From: Welwitschia mirabilis
Lineage: Eukaryota; Gnetophyta; Gnetopsida; Welwitschiales
Direction of reading: 5' to 3'
Length of the DNA: 28,257 bases
NCBI GenBank assembly: GCA_051453625.1
Contig: JBOZIK010000001.1
Location: 40,299,486 to 40,327,742 of the forward strand
Below are positions 1 through 10,444 of this stretch, piece by piece; positions within the stretch are counted from its first letter, which is position 1; each line of letters begins with the position of its first letter. The notes below the pieces were generated by a model, which worked only from the letters and a program-made list of their open reading frames with translations, ran no database searches and was not told where the DNA came from. The position numbers and the translations under genes are program-made.

Positions 1-418
1 CAAGAGTTATCAGATTGGCTATTAAGGACGGCTTGTGTCCTTGCCCTTTTCTTTATTCTAATAGAGAGCTCTGCATTACTTCCGTGGTTTTTTCCCACAT
101 TGGGGTTTTCCATGTAAAATTGGTGTGTTGCTATTTGCATTTTGCTTTTGGCTTCTTGTATTTTTCTAACAATTATGCTTTTACTTTATTCATAATATTG
201 TTATTGTTTATATTATACTTACTTCTATTCTTCCACACATTTCCTCTAATTTTCTGATGCCTTGACTATAATATTGTAGATTTTGAGACAGTTTGAACTA
301 GAGAGTAGCTCTTTGAAGGTTATGTCTATGGGTTTGTTGATTTCATATACAACACAGGTTCTCAAATTTACATGAAAACACAATATGGCCACAGCCTGTT
401 GCTTTATCCTCTTTGCAG
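1..418 (+). other. upstream intron and unresolved 5' part of the ATG1-like gene
   Basis: This stretch precedes the first exon I can assign. It ends in a pyrimidine-rich tract and an AG acceptor at 417-418, so at least its 3' part is an intron of the ATG1-like gene. The first 36 bases are open in frame 1 and could be the tail of an earlier exon. I cannot match them to the family and see no confident donor site. The long frame-3 ORF from base 15 has no recognisable similarity and is very rich in Leu, Phe and Ile, as AT-rich intron sequence often is. Confidence 0.45.
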
Positions 419-2494
419 ATGGATAGTCCATCCTCCTGGTTGCATACGGTAATGGACAATAAGTTCATTCCAGAAAAAATGATTACTCTTCTTAAAAGTG
501 AATCATGCTGCGAACTTTTAGAGTGTGGAACCCAGTTCACCCATGCTCAAGAGAGGTCATTTGAAGAGATGCTTGAAAATGCATTGAACAAAATGGCAGA
601 ACTAGACATGAGAGGGCAACTGGATAAGGAAGAGTGCAGCGTTGGTAGACCAAAAGGTGGCACAAGTTTTACAAAGCAGTCCTTTGCTATATACAAAATA
701 TATAGAAAAGATTTGTACATGACGTATTAGTTTTAACATAATATTTTCGTCTTCCAGTGATTGACACATCTGACAGCATTGAGGATGATTATGTGATCAT
801 AAATCTGCATGGTTCTCCAACAGAATCTGGCAATGAGTCTTTATGTATCTCTGAAAATTCTTCAATAATTCACCTTAAAGAGCTTGTTGCGGAAGGCAGG
901 GGAAGGAATCATTGTTCAATGTCTCAATCACTATTTTCTGAGGCTCAAGTTACGGCTAATGTATTGGTTTCAAATGAAAGACCATCGTCACCATCAGATC
1001 ATCCACTAACAAGGCTCTACTTGCTGAAGAATTGTGCTGAATGTATTGTTGAGCTATGGAAGGAAAAGGTAAGAGGGAAATGCTGTGTCATTCAAGTATA
1101 TTTCATAGACTGAAATTAAGTGCATGCATGGTAAAATATGACTGTATTTACTATGAACTATAATTGGGTTTTCTAACGGTGAAGAACGCCTTTAGAGTTT
1201 AGTCTTATAATGAAAATTTATTGATTTGAATGGTGTTTATTGATATACAGCTCATTGGGAATTGTTTCTGTGGATGTTCTTTTAGGCGGTCTGCCTTTTC
1301 ATGTTTGCTCTCTGTTCTACTTTTCCTCATGAGTTACAAGTTCTCATGTGTGTTAATTTTGCATGTGGATTCTAGCTTGAGTCAAAGAATCCACTTGAAC
1401 CCTTTGCCCTTCAGGTTATGTGCTTAGCCATATGGAGGCATGCATTGCGTGTAGGTTATGGATGGGCATCATCACTTGTGGGAAGAACTTGTTCAAGTAA
1501 CATTATAGATAGAGAAATTGTTTCTGAGTTAATTCAGCTTCATTTCCAAATGACAGACGTTCCATCAGAGATCCATACAGCTGCTTCTGCTTGTGTACAA
1601 GTGGAAAAGCATTATGTGGAAGCAGTGGAGGTGGCTGAGAAATTCGCTTCTGAACTTGAGCATGTCCATGGCAAGTATTTGAAATTTTGTGTCCAAGATT
1701 TTGTAGTCTGATTTTGTTGTTAAAACTTGAATGTGTTATCTCATTGAATCTTTGCAAACAGGGGATGAAGTGATGCCAGATGCCTTAGAAATAATATTTA
1801 GTTCAGCTCTAGAATTTGGAAGGGAAGGCGCTGTAAGAAACTCTGCCCTTAACGTTTTGGTTCCTTTTTTATATGTTACATTAAAAATTGTTTTTCTAAA
1901 ATCATATATACGATTGAGGAAATAGATTGACCGAATAGAAATGTAAGGTTTCTAATTTGAATTTACATTGTCTAATATCAAATGGTAAAGGCCATCTTAG
2001 TTTATGGTAAATGCAACTGAAGAGATACTACAGCTGATTTTAGATGCCTTATAACCATATTGAAGATGTTTACCTGTAAGGATTAGATCTCTCATTGTTA
2101 CCTGTTTCTATTCAGGAAAGAATGATATTTGCTAGACCTGAATGTCTTATTATCAAAGAGTTAGCAAGTGATTTAAAATTTTAAATAGCTTAAGATTAGT
2201 TAAAACCTAAAATAGGTCTATGTGAAAACATATAATTTCTTGGTGTTCATGTATTAATATTATGTCCTTGTAATGTAATAGATGAAGGAGTTACTTGAAG
2301 ACCTAGATATGGCCATGAAATTTTATTCGAAAGCTGTAATCCTGATGTCATTTATCATGGTGGAAGCTCCTAACTTGGACCTCAAGCCACTATTCATTTT
2401 AAGTGATGCTCAGCACAAGTATCTCTCTCATTGTGTGGATCAATTAAGTTGTAGACTCCAGGATGTGATAAGTAGGATGTCAGGTAATAGATAA
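419..2494 (+). CDS. ATG1: ATG1-like serine/threonine kinase (autophagy initiation), C-terminal exons, 5' partial
   Basis: Five coding exons join in frame: 419-644, 758-1068, 1376-1670, 1762-1832 and 2282-2494, with stop TAA at 2492-2494. The introns are 113, 307, 91 and 449 bp. Segments resembling the plant ATG1 C-terminus are SDSIEDDYVII in exon 2, NPLEPFALQVMCLAIWRHAL in exon 3, VMPDALEIIFSSALEFGREG in exon 4, and the YSKAV...FIMVEAPNL stretch of the last exon. In known ATG1/ULK kinases this region holds tandem MIT-like helices that bind ATG13 and drive autophagosome initiation in the cytosol. The kinase domain must lie upstream of base 1. Exon phases are mutually consistent: exon 1 ends one base into a codon completed by exon 2, and exon 3 into exon 4 behaves the same way. 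No premature stop is seen, so the gene is probably functional. The assignment rests on recalled family motifs. The paralogue (ATG1a/b/c type) cannot be decided here. Confidence 0.85.
1671..1761 (+). other. probable GC-AG intron of the ATG1-like gene
   Basis: The exon ends in CATG and the intron begins GCAAGT, which matches the 5' splice consensus except for C in place of T. It ends TTTGCAAACAG. Splicing here gives His-Val-His-Gly-Asp-Glu-Val-Met in frame. The nearby GTATTT (from 1675) would bring a TGA into frame. A second in-frame option, GTCCAT at 1664, also keeps the frame but is a poor donor. GC-AG is therefore preferred but not proven. Confidence 0.6.
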
Positions 2495-3479
2495 TTCGCA
2501 AGCCTGGAGATCAAATAATGTTCAATTTAATATTTGTAAATGCATGCCTGCTAGAGTATCATCATAGTAATGGCCCAATCTAATTCTCTATGAGCAGACC
2601 TGTTTTAACATTTGCCAATGTATACTATCTAGTGCAGGAATGCCTTAAAGGTTATTGACTTTCAAAAATTGTATATTGACAAGTGGATAAGATATTGTGA
2701 TGGAATTGTACATTTATATGTACATACACGTACACGTGTTTTGGACTTTTGGTAATAATTTTAAGATGCTTCTTGTTTCTCAGAGTTTCTGTTGTACCAG
2801 CTGCACAAGTAAGCCATTCCTGAGTTTTGCCAATTTCTGTGTATGTGTATGATATCCTTTCTAAGAACTAGACTCTATTGGATGGGGGAATGGGTAGGGA
2901 TGATATCAAAAATTGACAGTTTACAAACGCCAATTACGTGTCAAAAAGTGGAATCTATAGAAAACTATTCTGCGTCTCTTTAGATAAGAATGGTGATTCC
3001 TATGCACCAGAAGACTACATTTGTTCTCAGTATTAGATATAAATAGCCTAATACCTTCACCTGTACTACGTAGAGGAAGACTTTAACGAGCCTCGAAAGG
3101 GTAAAGGATTATATACTCAAAACAACACCAAGCTAGTTGCTTGGATGTTACTTTATTACACACAATTCCTAAATCGAATGCTAGAAACAGATTTTACATT
3201 GGTTTTGTCTTTCCTTCACTTAGCATGTAAAATAGAACCCACATTCCAAGTGAATTTTCACAAAATTTTCCTTCTTTACCTGCAATCACATCAATTTATA
3301 GGGCCTATTGAAATGGCTCCTTCTCATAATCATGCATCCCACTATGTCAGCTGGGATGATTGTTGTTATGTGCCTGCCTACTCGCAGGGAAAATTGATGT
3401 GCTAGGATTTTATGTGTTCTTTTGATATTAATTAGCCCTTAATTTTGGTTTTCCACTATTCTTGGATTTCCTTTCAGAT
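2495..3479. other. ATG1 3' flank and intergenic sequence; one unassigned ORF
   Basis: The first few hundred bases presumably contain the 3' UTR of the ATG1-like gene. I see no clear polyadenylation signal that fixes its end. A near-palindromic ACACGTACACGTGT lies at about 2726-2739. An 86-codon ORF at 3145-3405 (+) has a mixed residue composition that looks more protein-like than its AT-rich surroundings, with HASHYVSWDDCCYVPAYSQG near its end. I recognise no family in it, and it may be a relic of a gene or element. Confidence 0.4.
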
Positions 3480-4433
3480 TAAGCAAGTGGAACCACCCAT
3501 TTCATCCATCTAGAAAATCTTATTTTGATCAGTATGTGTTTGAAAAAAAATCAACCAGCGATTTGACCTAATATGGACAATTGTTTGATTCCAAGAGCCA
3601 AACAAATCTTAAAGCCAAGGAGCATTCACAAGGAATTTGTCCAACTTATCAAGAATTAAATTCAAACCCTAGCTTCTATTATTTAAGTATTCGTTACAAT
3701 TTTCATTAAGCCACAATCATTTGTACATCTTTCGAAAATTTTTGTCTTTTAAGAAAATAAAAAGTTTTCCCTCTTTTTTTTTTTTTTGCAATTTTCATAA
3801 AGGAAAGCATAAAAATCACCACCAATCAAAAGATGATTAGAAAATCTTGAAATATTTTCAAACAAAAAGTTTGAACTATCTTTTATTTTATCCACAAATG
3901 GTGGGAAATAGATAATGACTAGAATTAATGAAACATTCCCTATATTAAATTTGTAGATAGTACCAAATTTAATATTCCAAAATTGTGTTGCATTCCAAGA
4001 AGGAAATCATGATATGAAATGCAACCTAATTTGTAAGGTGTTTCCATAAAGCAAAACAATATTTTTTTAAAATGTAGGCAAGGAGGTTGGTTTTGGTTGC
4101 ACACAATGTCCAATACAATTAGGCTTATGCATGTCTATACACTTGCTGACACAGGGTTTAACTACAAATGTTTGCCTCCTGCCAACACGAGGTTTTGAAC
4201 TTGAGACCCTTAGGTTCAAGATGTTTGATTTTACCATTGTAGTAATCGATGCAGGCAAAAGCAAAACAATATTGAAAGAAGACATATAGAGGAATTTTGT
4301 TACGAGATAAAGTTGAGCATTTGATTTTACAAATGAAAACAAAACTAGGATTTTGTTTTTGACACCATATTTTCAAGGTGTTAGCTCTCAAGAGGCTATT
4401 GTAATCCTTCATGTTCTAGCTAAATATTTTCAT
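3480..4433 (-). mobile_element. L1-type LINE relic, endonuclease domain (LINE-B)
   Basis: Read on the minus strand, the segment starts at 4433 with MKIFS(stop)N, which corresponds to the usual plant L1 ORF2 start MKI-SWN with Trp changed to a stop. Next comes LKIWCQKQNPSFVFICKIKC, the counterpart of the L-FLQETK motif, in which the Glu is Lys. After an inserted SINE the reading resumes with LILVIIYFPP and then LIGGDFYAFL at 3800-3823, where the catalytic GDFN Asn is Tyr. Further on is LDKLDKFLVNAPWL, the counterpart of the -LDRFL- region. The apurinic-like endonuclease of such elements nicks target DNA for target-primed reverse transcription. No reverse transcriptase follows, so this is a truncated, inactive copy. 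The boundary near 3480 is approximate. Confidence 0.75.
4064..4257 (-). mobile_element. tRNA-derived SINE, copy 1, with 16-bp target duplication
   Basis: Perfect 16-bp direct repeats aaagcaaaacaatatt flank the element at 4048-4063 and 4258-4273. On the minus strand its head carries a box A-like segment (ACAATGGTAAAAT, about 4229-4243) and a box B-like segment (AAGTTCAAAACC, 4191-4202). These are spaced as in tRNA-derived RNA polymerase III promoters. It ends in TTTTAAAAA. It aligns end to end with copy 2 at 7352-7562. It interrupts the LINE-B endonuclease reading, so it inserted after that LINE. Confidence 0.85.
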
Positions 4434-5459
4434 TATAGGATGGAGGGATGATTGCCTTCATGTCTGATGTTAGTTGGCTCTTTTTTACCTTTTCCAATTA
4501 TATTAGAATAATCTTTTTCTCATAGTTCTTTTTCAATTGTGTCTTTACATCACAAATCTTATCTTTAGGAAGATATCAATAGTCTATTCTTAATTTTCTT
4601 GTTTCTTTGAAGTTCCTACATTTGCTTGTTCATAATGTTTAGTAATAGGTAGTTATAAAAGGGATAAGTTAATAATGCAAGACATCTTATAAGGTTGTTT
4701 ATTATTCAATAAGAAAGGAATATGAGAAGAGTTTGAAAGAAAAGATAGAGATGTAGAAAACTACGCATGTAAATTTTTAATATTCAAATATGAATTCATG
4801 TCTGAAAATGATTGAAAAATAATTTCTCTGATTATGTATGTAAGAGAATATAATCATTGTTGTGTAAGGGAATTAATATTTTTAGTGTATGAAGAAATAT
4901 TTTACGAGAGTTATTTTAGGAGTTGTAAGTAGATTCTCTTACTTGTTCTAATGGTCATATGTGAGAGCGAGATTTAATAAGTTAAGAAATTACGATAAAA
5001 AAGAGTGAGAAGTGAGGTGAAGAGTATGCTTTGGGATTTGTAGTTGAGAATGGAGAAGGGAGAGATCTTGGAAATGGTTGTCAAAGGGGAGCTCTTTGTT
5101 ATAAGCTATAGAAGGTACCTGTTGTAAAATCTTAGCTTAATTGCATTTTTTAAAAGGCTACTAATATATATAATTTTATTATAAATGGATTATGGGATTT
5201 TTTGTGATTTTCATTTTCACTTTAGCAACATAATAAGTCTTATGTACATTTGTTCAAAAAGACGGAGAGAAGATCTATGCAAGTCTTATCTAGATGTGTT
5301 TGAAGAGACATAAAGGAAAGAGATGTAAGGGAAGATACGTTTGAAGATGTATCTAGATATTCAGATCTCTTTGAAGACTTTTCCTCTACTACAATTACCA
5401 TTATTAATCAAAATCCTTAGTATTAGGGTTTTAGTGATTTGCTATGCAAATCCTTTACA
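4434..5459. other. AT-rich sequence without recognised features
   Basis: This is AT-rich sequence with many stops in all frames. I see no domain motif, tRNA-like structure, terminal repeat or clear promoter. It separates the minus-strand LINE-B relic from the plus-strand LINE-A region and may contain old transposon sequence beyond recognition. Confidence 0.4.
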
Positions 5460-6110
5460 GTAATGCTTAGGAAAGAAAGAAAACAACAGATGAAGTGATT
5501 TCTGACTCCATGTTTTGTTGGAGCAACAAACAAGCTCAAACAATGGAAATGACTTTAGTTCCAAAGCTTGAACTAGAAATAATAGTAACAAAATGAAACA
5601 TCTAGAAATTTTGATAGAAGGTTTCACTATACAAATGAAATTTCTACGCAAATCATATAAAAAAGTTAGCACAAGGAGGTTTTAGAGAAAATAGCAGAAT
5701 TGGAATCAAAGATTGAAACCTCATCTAAAACATGAGCTGCAAAAAGAGAGAGCAAATTGTGGAAGACAATCTTTCGAATGTTAGTCTTGTGGTCACAAAA
5801 ATCCTAAAAGAAGTACAAGAGAAATATGAAAAGGAATTGAACCTACAAGGAGTTGGAGTCTCATAAAAAGAACATAAAAACACTACTGAGGAAATTTTAA
5901 AGCTTATAGAAGAAAAATTTCTCATCATAAATCAACCCATTCTTGAAGCATATAGGGCAAGTCATAAGGGGAACAAGCTTTGTCATGTTATTATCATATT
6001 TAATGATGCCAGAGTGAGAGAAACATTTGTGACAATGGATGCAATGTTAAAAGAGGGAAACTATGGCTTAATAGATACCTCACGTGAAAGGAACTAGCAA
6101 AGAAAAGAGG
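5460..6110 (+). pseudogene. possible LINE ORF1-like or other coiled-coil coding relic
   Basis: Broken reading frames here are rich in Lys, Glu and Leu. One piece reads LEKIAELESKIETSSK at about 5672-5719. Another, from about 5890, reads EEILKLIEEKFLIINQPILE and continues into a less biased segment (HVIIIFNDARVRETFVTMDA). The charge pattern would suit a coiled coil, and the position upstream of the LINE-A endonuclease would suit a LINE ORF1. I do not recognise a specific family, and the link to LINE-A is inference. Stops and frameshifts make it non-functional. Confidence 0.3.
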
Positions 6111-6599
6111 AAATGAAAAAAGGTTAAAAAAGTGAGAAAAGAAACAAAAGTTGTTTATTTAAATGCAAAATATATTGTTGTTAATAAATAATAGACTAAA
6201 CATGAATTTGAACCTTTGCGATGCATATTTTTGAATATTATGACTTTATAGTAGATAACACTACCAGCCTTCATAAAATTTCATTTTTTGATAGGTACCA
6301 TACTTTTGTATTATAGAGACTTGCATAGCTAAAAAATCTCCAAACATGTTTGTTTCATATTTTTGTTTCTTCACCTAAGAAAATAAAAGAAGATCGAGAG
6401 CAATCACTTAGAAGTTTAATTCATAATTCTCTTTGATGATGAATTCAAATAGAAAAATTATATGAACATAATCAATATAATTGGCTGGTAATAATCCAAT
6501 GGAAATTAGTTCATATTTTTGGTTGATAATAATGCGATAGAAATTAATTTTATTCTTAGCTTTTAGTTACTTTTTTGTAAGAGAACCACTTTATATGAA

Positions 6600-9500
6600 T
6601 GAGAAGCTTTATTACGAGATTTTCATTTTCAATTTGTTGGCATGAATATTGCCTCGTTTAATCAGATAGGAGGAATACACATCTTTGGTGATTTCAATGC
6701 TAGAAATGATTTGGAATAATTTCCTATTAGTTGTTGGAATCCTTAAGGTTTTTTGAAATATGAGAAGAATGCAAAATGAGATGGATCCTTCAAGGAGAAA
6801 CAACTTAACTATAGGGATAAGCATTTGTTAAAACGGGAATAAGGACTAAACTTGCTTGTTTTGAATGCCATAAGTAAATATCTAGAATTTGGTAGCTTCA
6901 TTTTTGTAGGACCTCAAGGCTGTTCCAACATTAATTTTGTAATTTCTGGTCCTCAGAATGTTGACACAATTACATGTTTCAAGGTATATGAAGAAGTAAT
7001 TGAAAACTTGTCATCGTCCCTTATGCTTCATGATATTATTGAGGCATAATATACTAGATATTCCAAAACACAATACTTTTTTAGAATAATAATAATAAAA
7101 AAAGCAAATGTTTTAAGATCAAATTCAAAAGAATTGGAATCCAAATGTACATTTTATAAAAACTATACTTGCAATATTACTCATGTTTTTGAAGGACAAA
7201 ACATAAAGGATTAGAGTGGTTTGATGAAGACTGCAAAATAGATATAATTTTCCAAAAGACTCAAAAGATGCTAGAGGAAATAAAATCATACAAAAATATG
7301 ATTCATACAAAAAATAAATTATTTATTAAGTAGTGACAAACTAGTTTACTTATCCTAACACATTACCTCAATGGTAAAGTTAGGACATCCTGAACCTAGG
7401 GGTCTTGGGTTCAAACGTTTGCACTGGTAGGGGAGCATAGTTTGAATATTCAAACTCCCATGCTGGCAATGGAGCACAGATGAAGTTTGCATAGGCCTAA
7501 ATTCCATCAAGTGTTTGTGCGACACAATCTACCTACTTCACCTTACCTTTAAAAAAAAATGGCTAGTTTACTTTGGATACCATGGAAAAAGCCAAGATGT
7601 TTTTTTTCTTTACTCCAAAAAAATAAGAGAGAAAAACATGCATTTTCTTTTAAAGATATTCAAAACATCTATCAAGTCTTATGTTAGAGCAATGAAGAGA
7701 TGAAACAGTTTCATAGTGATAATATTACACTATTCATTTCTTTTTAACACAATGCAAGGTATTTAAAGACTAACATCAAGTAGAGATACTAATGTAGATA
7801 ACTAATATGTAGAAATGCGTAAATGAGATGGATCATTCGTATGAGATGCAATCTAAAAGAAATTCAATTTAGTTGCATAAGCTAGGTTAGAAAAGAATGA
7901 CGTATTAATAAGGCAGTTATGCTTTTAAAAAAGGAGATATGATTGATTTAAATAACTATAGGTTGATTGTGATCAATAATATTTATACCAAGCAAGAATG
8001 CATGTATAAAGTAATATGGAAGTTCAACCATTTAAACATAGACCATCTCATCACTTTAAATATTTTATTAATAAAGCAAAGGTATGCATAAGACAACTTT
8101 TATTTGCTTTATCTGCTTTTTTGAGACATATGATTCTATTAGCTGAGGCAAGTTATGGAGGCGCTTTTGCAACTTAAAATCTCTAACAACATTACTCTTT
8201 GCAATTAAAAAAACTTTATAAAGAAGTTTTTGTCCAACTTAGAGATGCCAAGAAAGTATTTTATTTTACAGTTTTATTGGTGTAAAACAAGTATACCCTC
8301 TTTTTCCAACCCTCTTTGGATTATTTATTGATGAAATTGAAGATTGAATGTGTAAACTACTAACTAAATATGTAATTACAATTGGAGACAATCTTCTAAA
8401 ACTTTTATTGTATGCTAACGATATTATCCTACATTCTAACTTAAGAGATGGAATACAACAAATGCTTGATACTCTTGATGATCTTTCTTAGTTTTCAGTA
8501 ATTAAATTTAAACGTACATAAAACCAAAGTCATGGTGTCCGAGAGTGTAATAATGATTATAGTTTTACTATAGGAACTAAGCATTTGGAGATAACTTCCT
8601 CTTACAAATACCTTGGTCTAAAATACTAATGCATTTATAAGAGAAACAAATGCATTCCTCAAAGAGTTATAAGTGGAATGTGAGCCTTGTTTTCCTTGAA
8701 AAACACATGTAAGAAAGAATATATGTTAGTTTGGGAAATTAAAATAAGCTATATCATGCTATTATTTAATAAATTATTCTTTATGGACATGTTGTTTGGG
8801 GTCTTGGTCTAGCAAATAAATACTAGAGAAACATAGAAGAAATTTAGAAGTTATTCTTATTAGAGGAATTGAAAGGAAACAATAAATGTAATGCGATATC
8901 ATGTTACTTGTAGTAGATACTTGTAGTAGAGATGATGGCCTTATAAGTTGAAGCTATTTATCAGTTTATAGCATTTACTCATAATATTTTTATGATGATA
9001 GTAGAAAATACCAAAAAGAGCGATTTTGATAACCAAAGATGAAGGATGGTTTTTTGATGGAGTTTTATAACTTAATAAATGAAATATCCAAGAGCACATT
9101 TTCAATTTTGATTCTAAACATGTTTACAAGTTTATGAAATGAAAGGTGCTTTAAAAGCCTCAGGAACACATAGAAGGAAAACAATGTTTCTACCTAAACA
9201 TCATCAGAGGAGGTCTTAATCTAAAGACAAATTATTTAATTGTTACTAAACCTTAAAATTTGCGATGCATAATTAGAAGAGCAAGAATGAGTTATCATCA
9301 TTTGAGAGTTGAAAAGGTAGATGACTTTAGATTCCTCGAGAAGAATGGAACTATCAACTATGTAATCAAAACACTATTGAAGAAGAATACCAAATTTTAT
9401 TATAGTGTTTTGCACTTAAGCACATATGGCATAATTAACATATTATAGTCATTACTCTAAGTGATTTATTGTAAATTATACCACAAACACTTGGCAACTT
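6600..9500 (+). mobile_element. non-LTR retrotransposon relic (LINE-A): endonuclease, reverse transcriptase, C-terminal domain
   Basis: Three parts lie in order. The endonuclease part has GDFNAR at 6687-6704 and continues through NLLVLNAISKYLEFGSF to about 7050. A WFDEDCK segment follows at about 7219. The reverse transcriptase (about 7940-8660) reads DLNNYRLIVINNI, then GVKQVYPLFPTLFGLFIDEI, and the catalytic box LLLYANDIIL around 8411-8422. The family norm is YADD, so a catalytic Asp has become Asn. SSYKYLGL follows, then LYGHVVWG near 8781. The C-terminal domain at about 9250-9445 shows IPREE, LCNQNTIEEEYQ and LL(stop)CFALKHI. There are many stops and frameshifts. The motif set differs from LINE-B, so this is probably a non-L1 clade. 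Both outer limits are approximate. Confidence 0.75.
7352..7562 (+). mobile_element. tRNA-derived SINE, copy 2, with 11-bp target duplication
   Basis: Perfect direct repeats ctagtttactt flank the element at 7341-7351 and 7563-7573. The head has a box A-like CTCAATGGTAAAGT (7368-7380) and box B GGTTCAAAC at 7408-7416, and the 3' end is CCTTTAAAAAAAAATGG. Copy 1 aligns with it through the head (TGAACCTA-GGGTCT) and in the tail (CATA-GCCTAA, TTGTG-G). The head resembles that of Au-type plant SINEs, while the tail looks different. It sits inside LINE-A, between the endonuclease and reverse transcriptase. Confidence 0.88.
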
Positions 9501-9502
9501 TA

Positions 9503-10444
9503 TGTTGATTGACGAGGATAAATTTTGATGTGAATACTACTTATTATTTTCATTATCTTTATTATGCATTTTAAATAACAATAGATGTCTTTCTTTATCA
9601 GTATAGTATTAATAAGTTAGTCAGTTAGTATGTTAGTTAGTTAGTATGTTAGTAGGTTAGTATATATATTTTATTATTATGTTTCAAGTACAGGATGCCA
9701 TGTGGCATGAAGATGAAAGCGAAGGTTAAGGTGCAGAAAAGCACTACAATCTTAACCATGTACCTATTCCTAAGAAGTAAAGAATGAAAATAGAAAAACA
9801 AACAAGGGTATAAGAATGGGATCACCACTAAAGATTGGGATCTTTTTGGCAAAACATTCTAGGAATAGACTAAGGAAGAAGGTTAAGGAAGGGAGCTCTA
9901 ACTATCCTACAAAGAGTGCAGTAGCATTTCCCATATTCTAAAGTGTTACCTGCAGAGGAGAATACATGCCTTAGTGCATCTTTATGTAACAATTGGTATT
10001 TCAATATTTCAATATCATCGTGTGCATGTTCAATTACTTAAAAAATAAATATTATTTCTATTTGCTCCTGTTTATGCAGCTAAACATAAATCAAAAGAAT
10101 TAACAGTACCTAGAAATAAGTATTATCTAGTAATTCATTTAATTTCTCTCATGTTTTATTACTTTCTTAATTCTCCCTTGTTATAATATATTTACATACT
10201 AACTTAGCAGTAAGAAACCAACCTGACTAGTTGAAGTAACTTCATCATGAGATTATTTTGATGATTCATTTTGAACTAAATGGTTAAATCTCAACTAGTT
10301 CTCTAGTAAGCCTTTGGTTATTTTTATTTAATGATGTGAGCTTATTTTAGGTTTACAGCAATACAATTTCTGCATTATTTCAGAATTATTTTATATTATT
10401 TTGTGATATTTTCTGCACTTATTTCACCACATAAGCACCCATCA
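9503..10444 (+). repeat. LTR-like repeat, left arm of a large inverted pair
   Basis: This segment starts TGTTGATTGA, ends CCCATCA and is 942 bp long. It aligns along its whole length with the reverse complement of 16785-17714. Examples of matching text are GCATTTTAAATAACAA, TAGTGCATCTTTATGTAACA, CAACCTGACTAGTT and CATAAGCAC. Size, TG...CA ends and full-length similarity fit a long terminal repeat. The flanking pentamers cttta and tttta differ at one base, which would allow a solo LTR. Plus-strand gag-like sequence follows, so it could instead be a 5' LTR. It contains a TTAG-rich tract at about 9615-9662. Confidence 0.65.
9615..9662 (+). repeat. TTAG-rich simple repeat tract
   Basis: This is an irregular run of AGTTAG and GTATGTTAGT units. 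The inverted partner arm holds the complementary ACTAACATACTAACATG tract at about 17558-17590. The tract therefore belongs to the LTR-like repeat and predates the split of the two copies. It is not the plant telomere repeat (TTTAGGG). Confidence 0.7.

Noticed and set aside
15-257. 80-codon ORF at the window start as an upstream ATG1 exon
   Set aside because: There is no similarity to the family, the composition is that of AT-rich intron, and it does not connect in phase to the exon at 419 with a convincing donor.
7365-7420. Possible tRNA gene
   Set aside because: Box A and box B-like segments are present, but there is no acceptor-stem pairing or clear anticodon arm. The unit continues to an A-rich tail with target duplications, so it is a SINE.
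9615-9662. Telomere-like or CRISPR-like repeat
   Set aside because: The units are irregular TTAG and TATGTTAG, not TTTAGGG. There are no uniform spacers, and the tract is shared with the inverted LTR copy.
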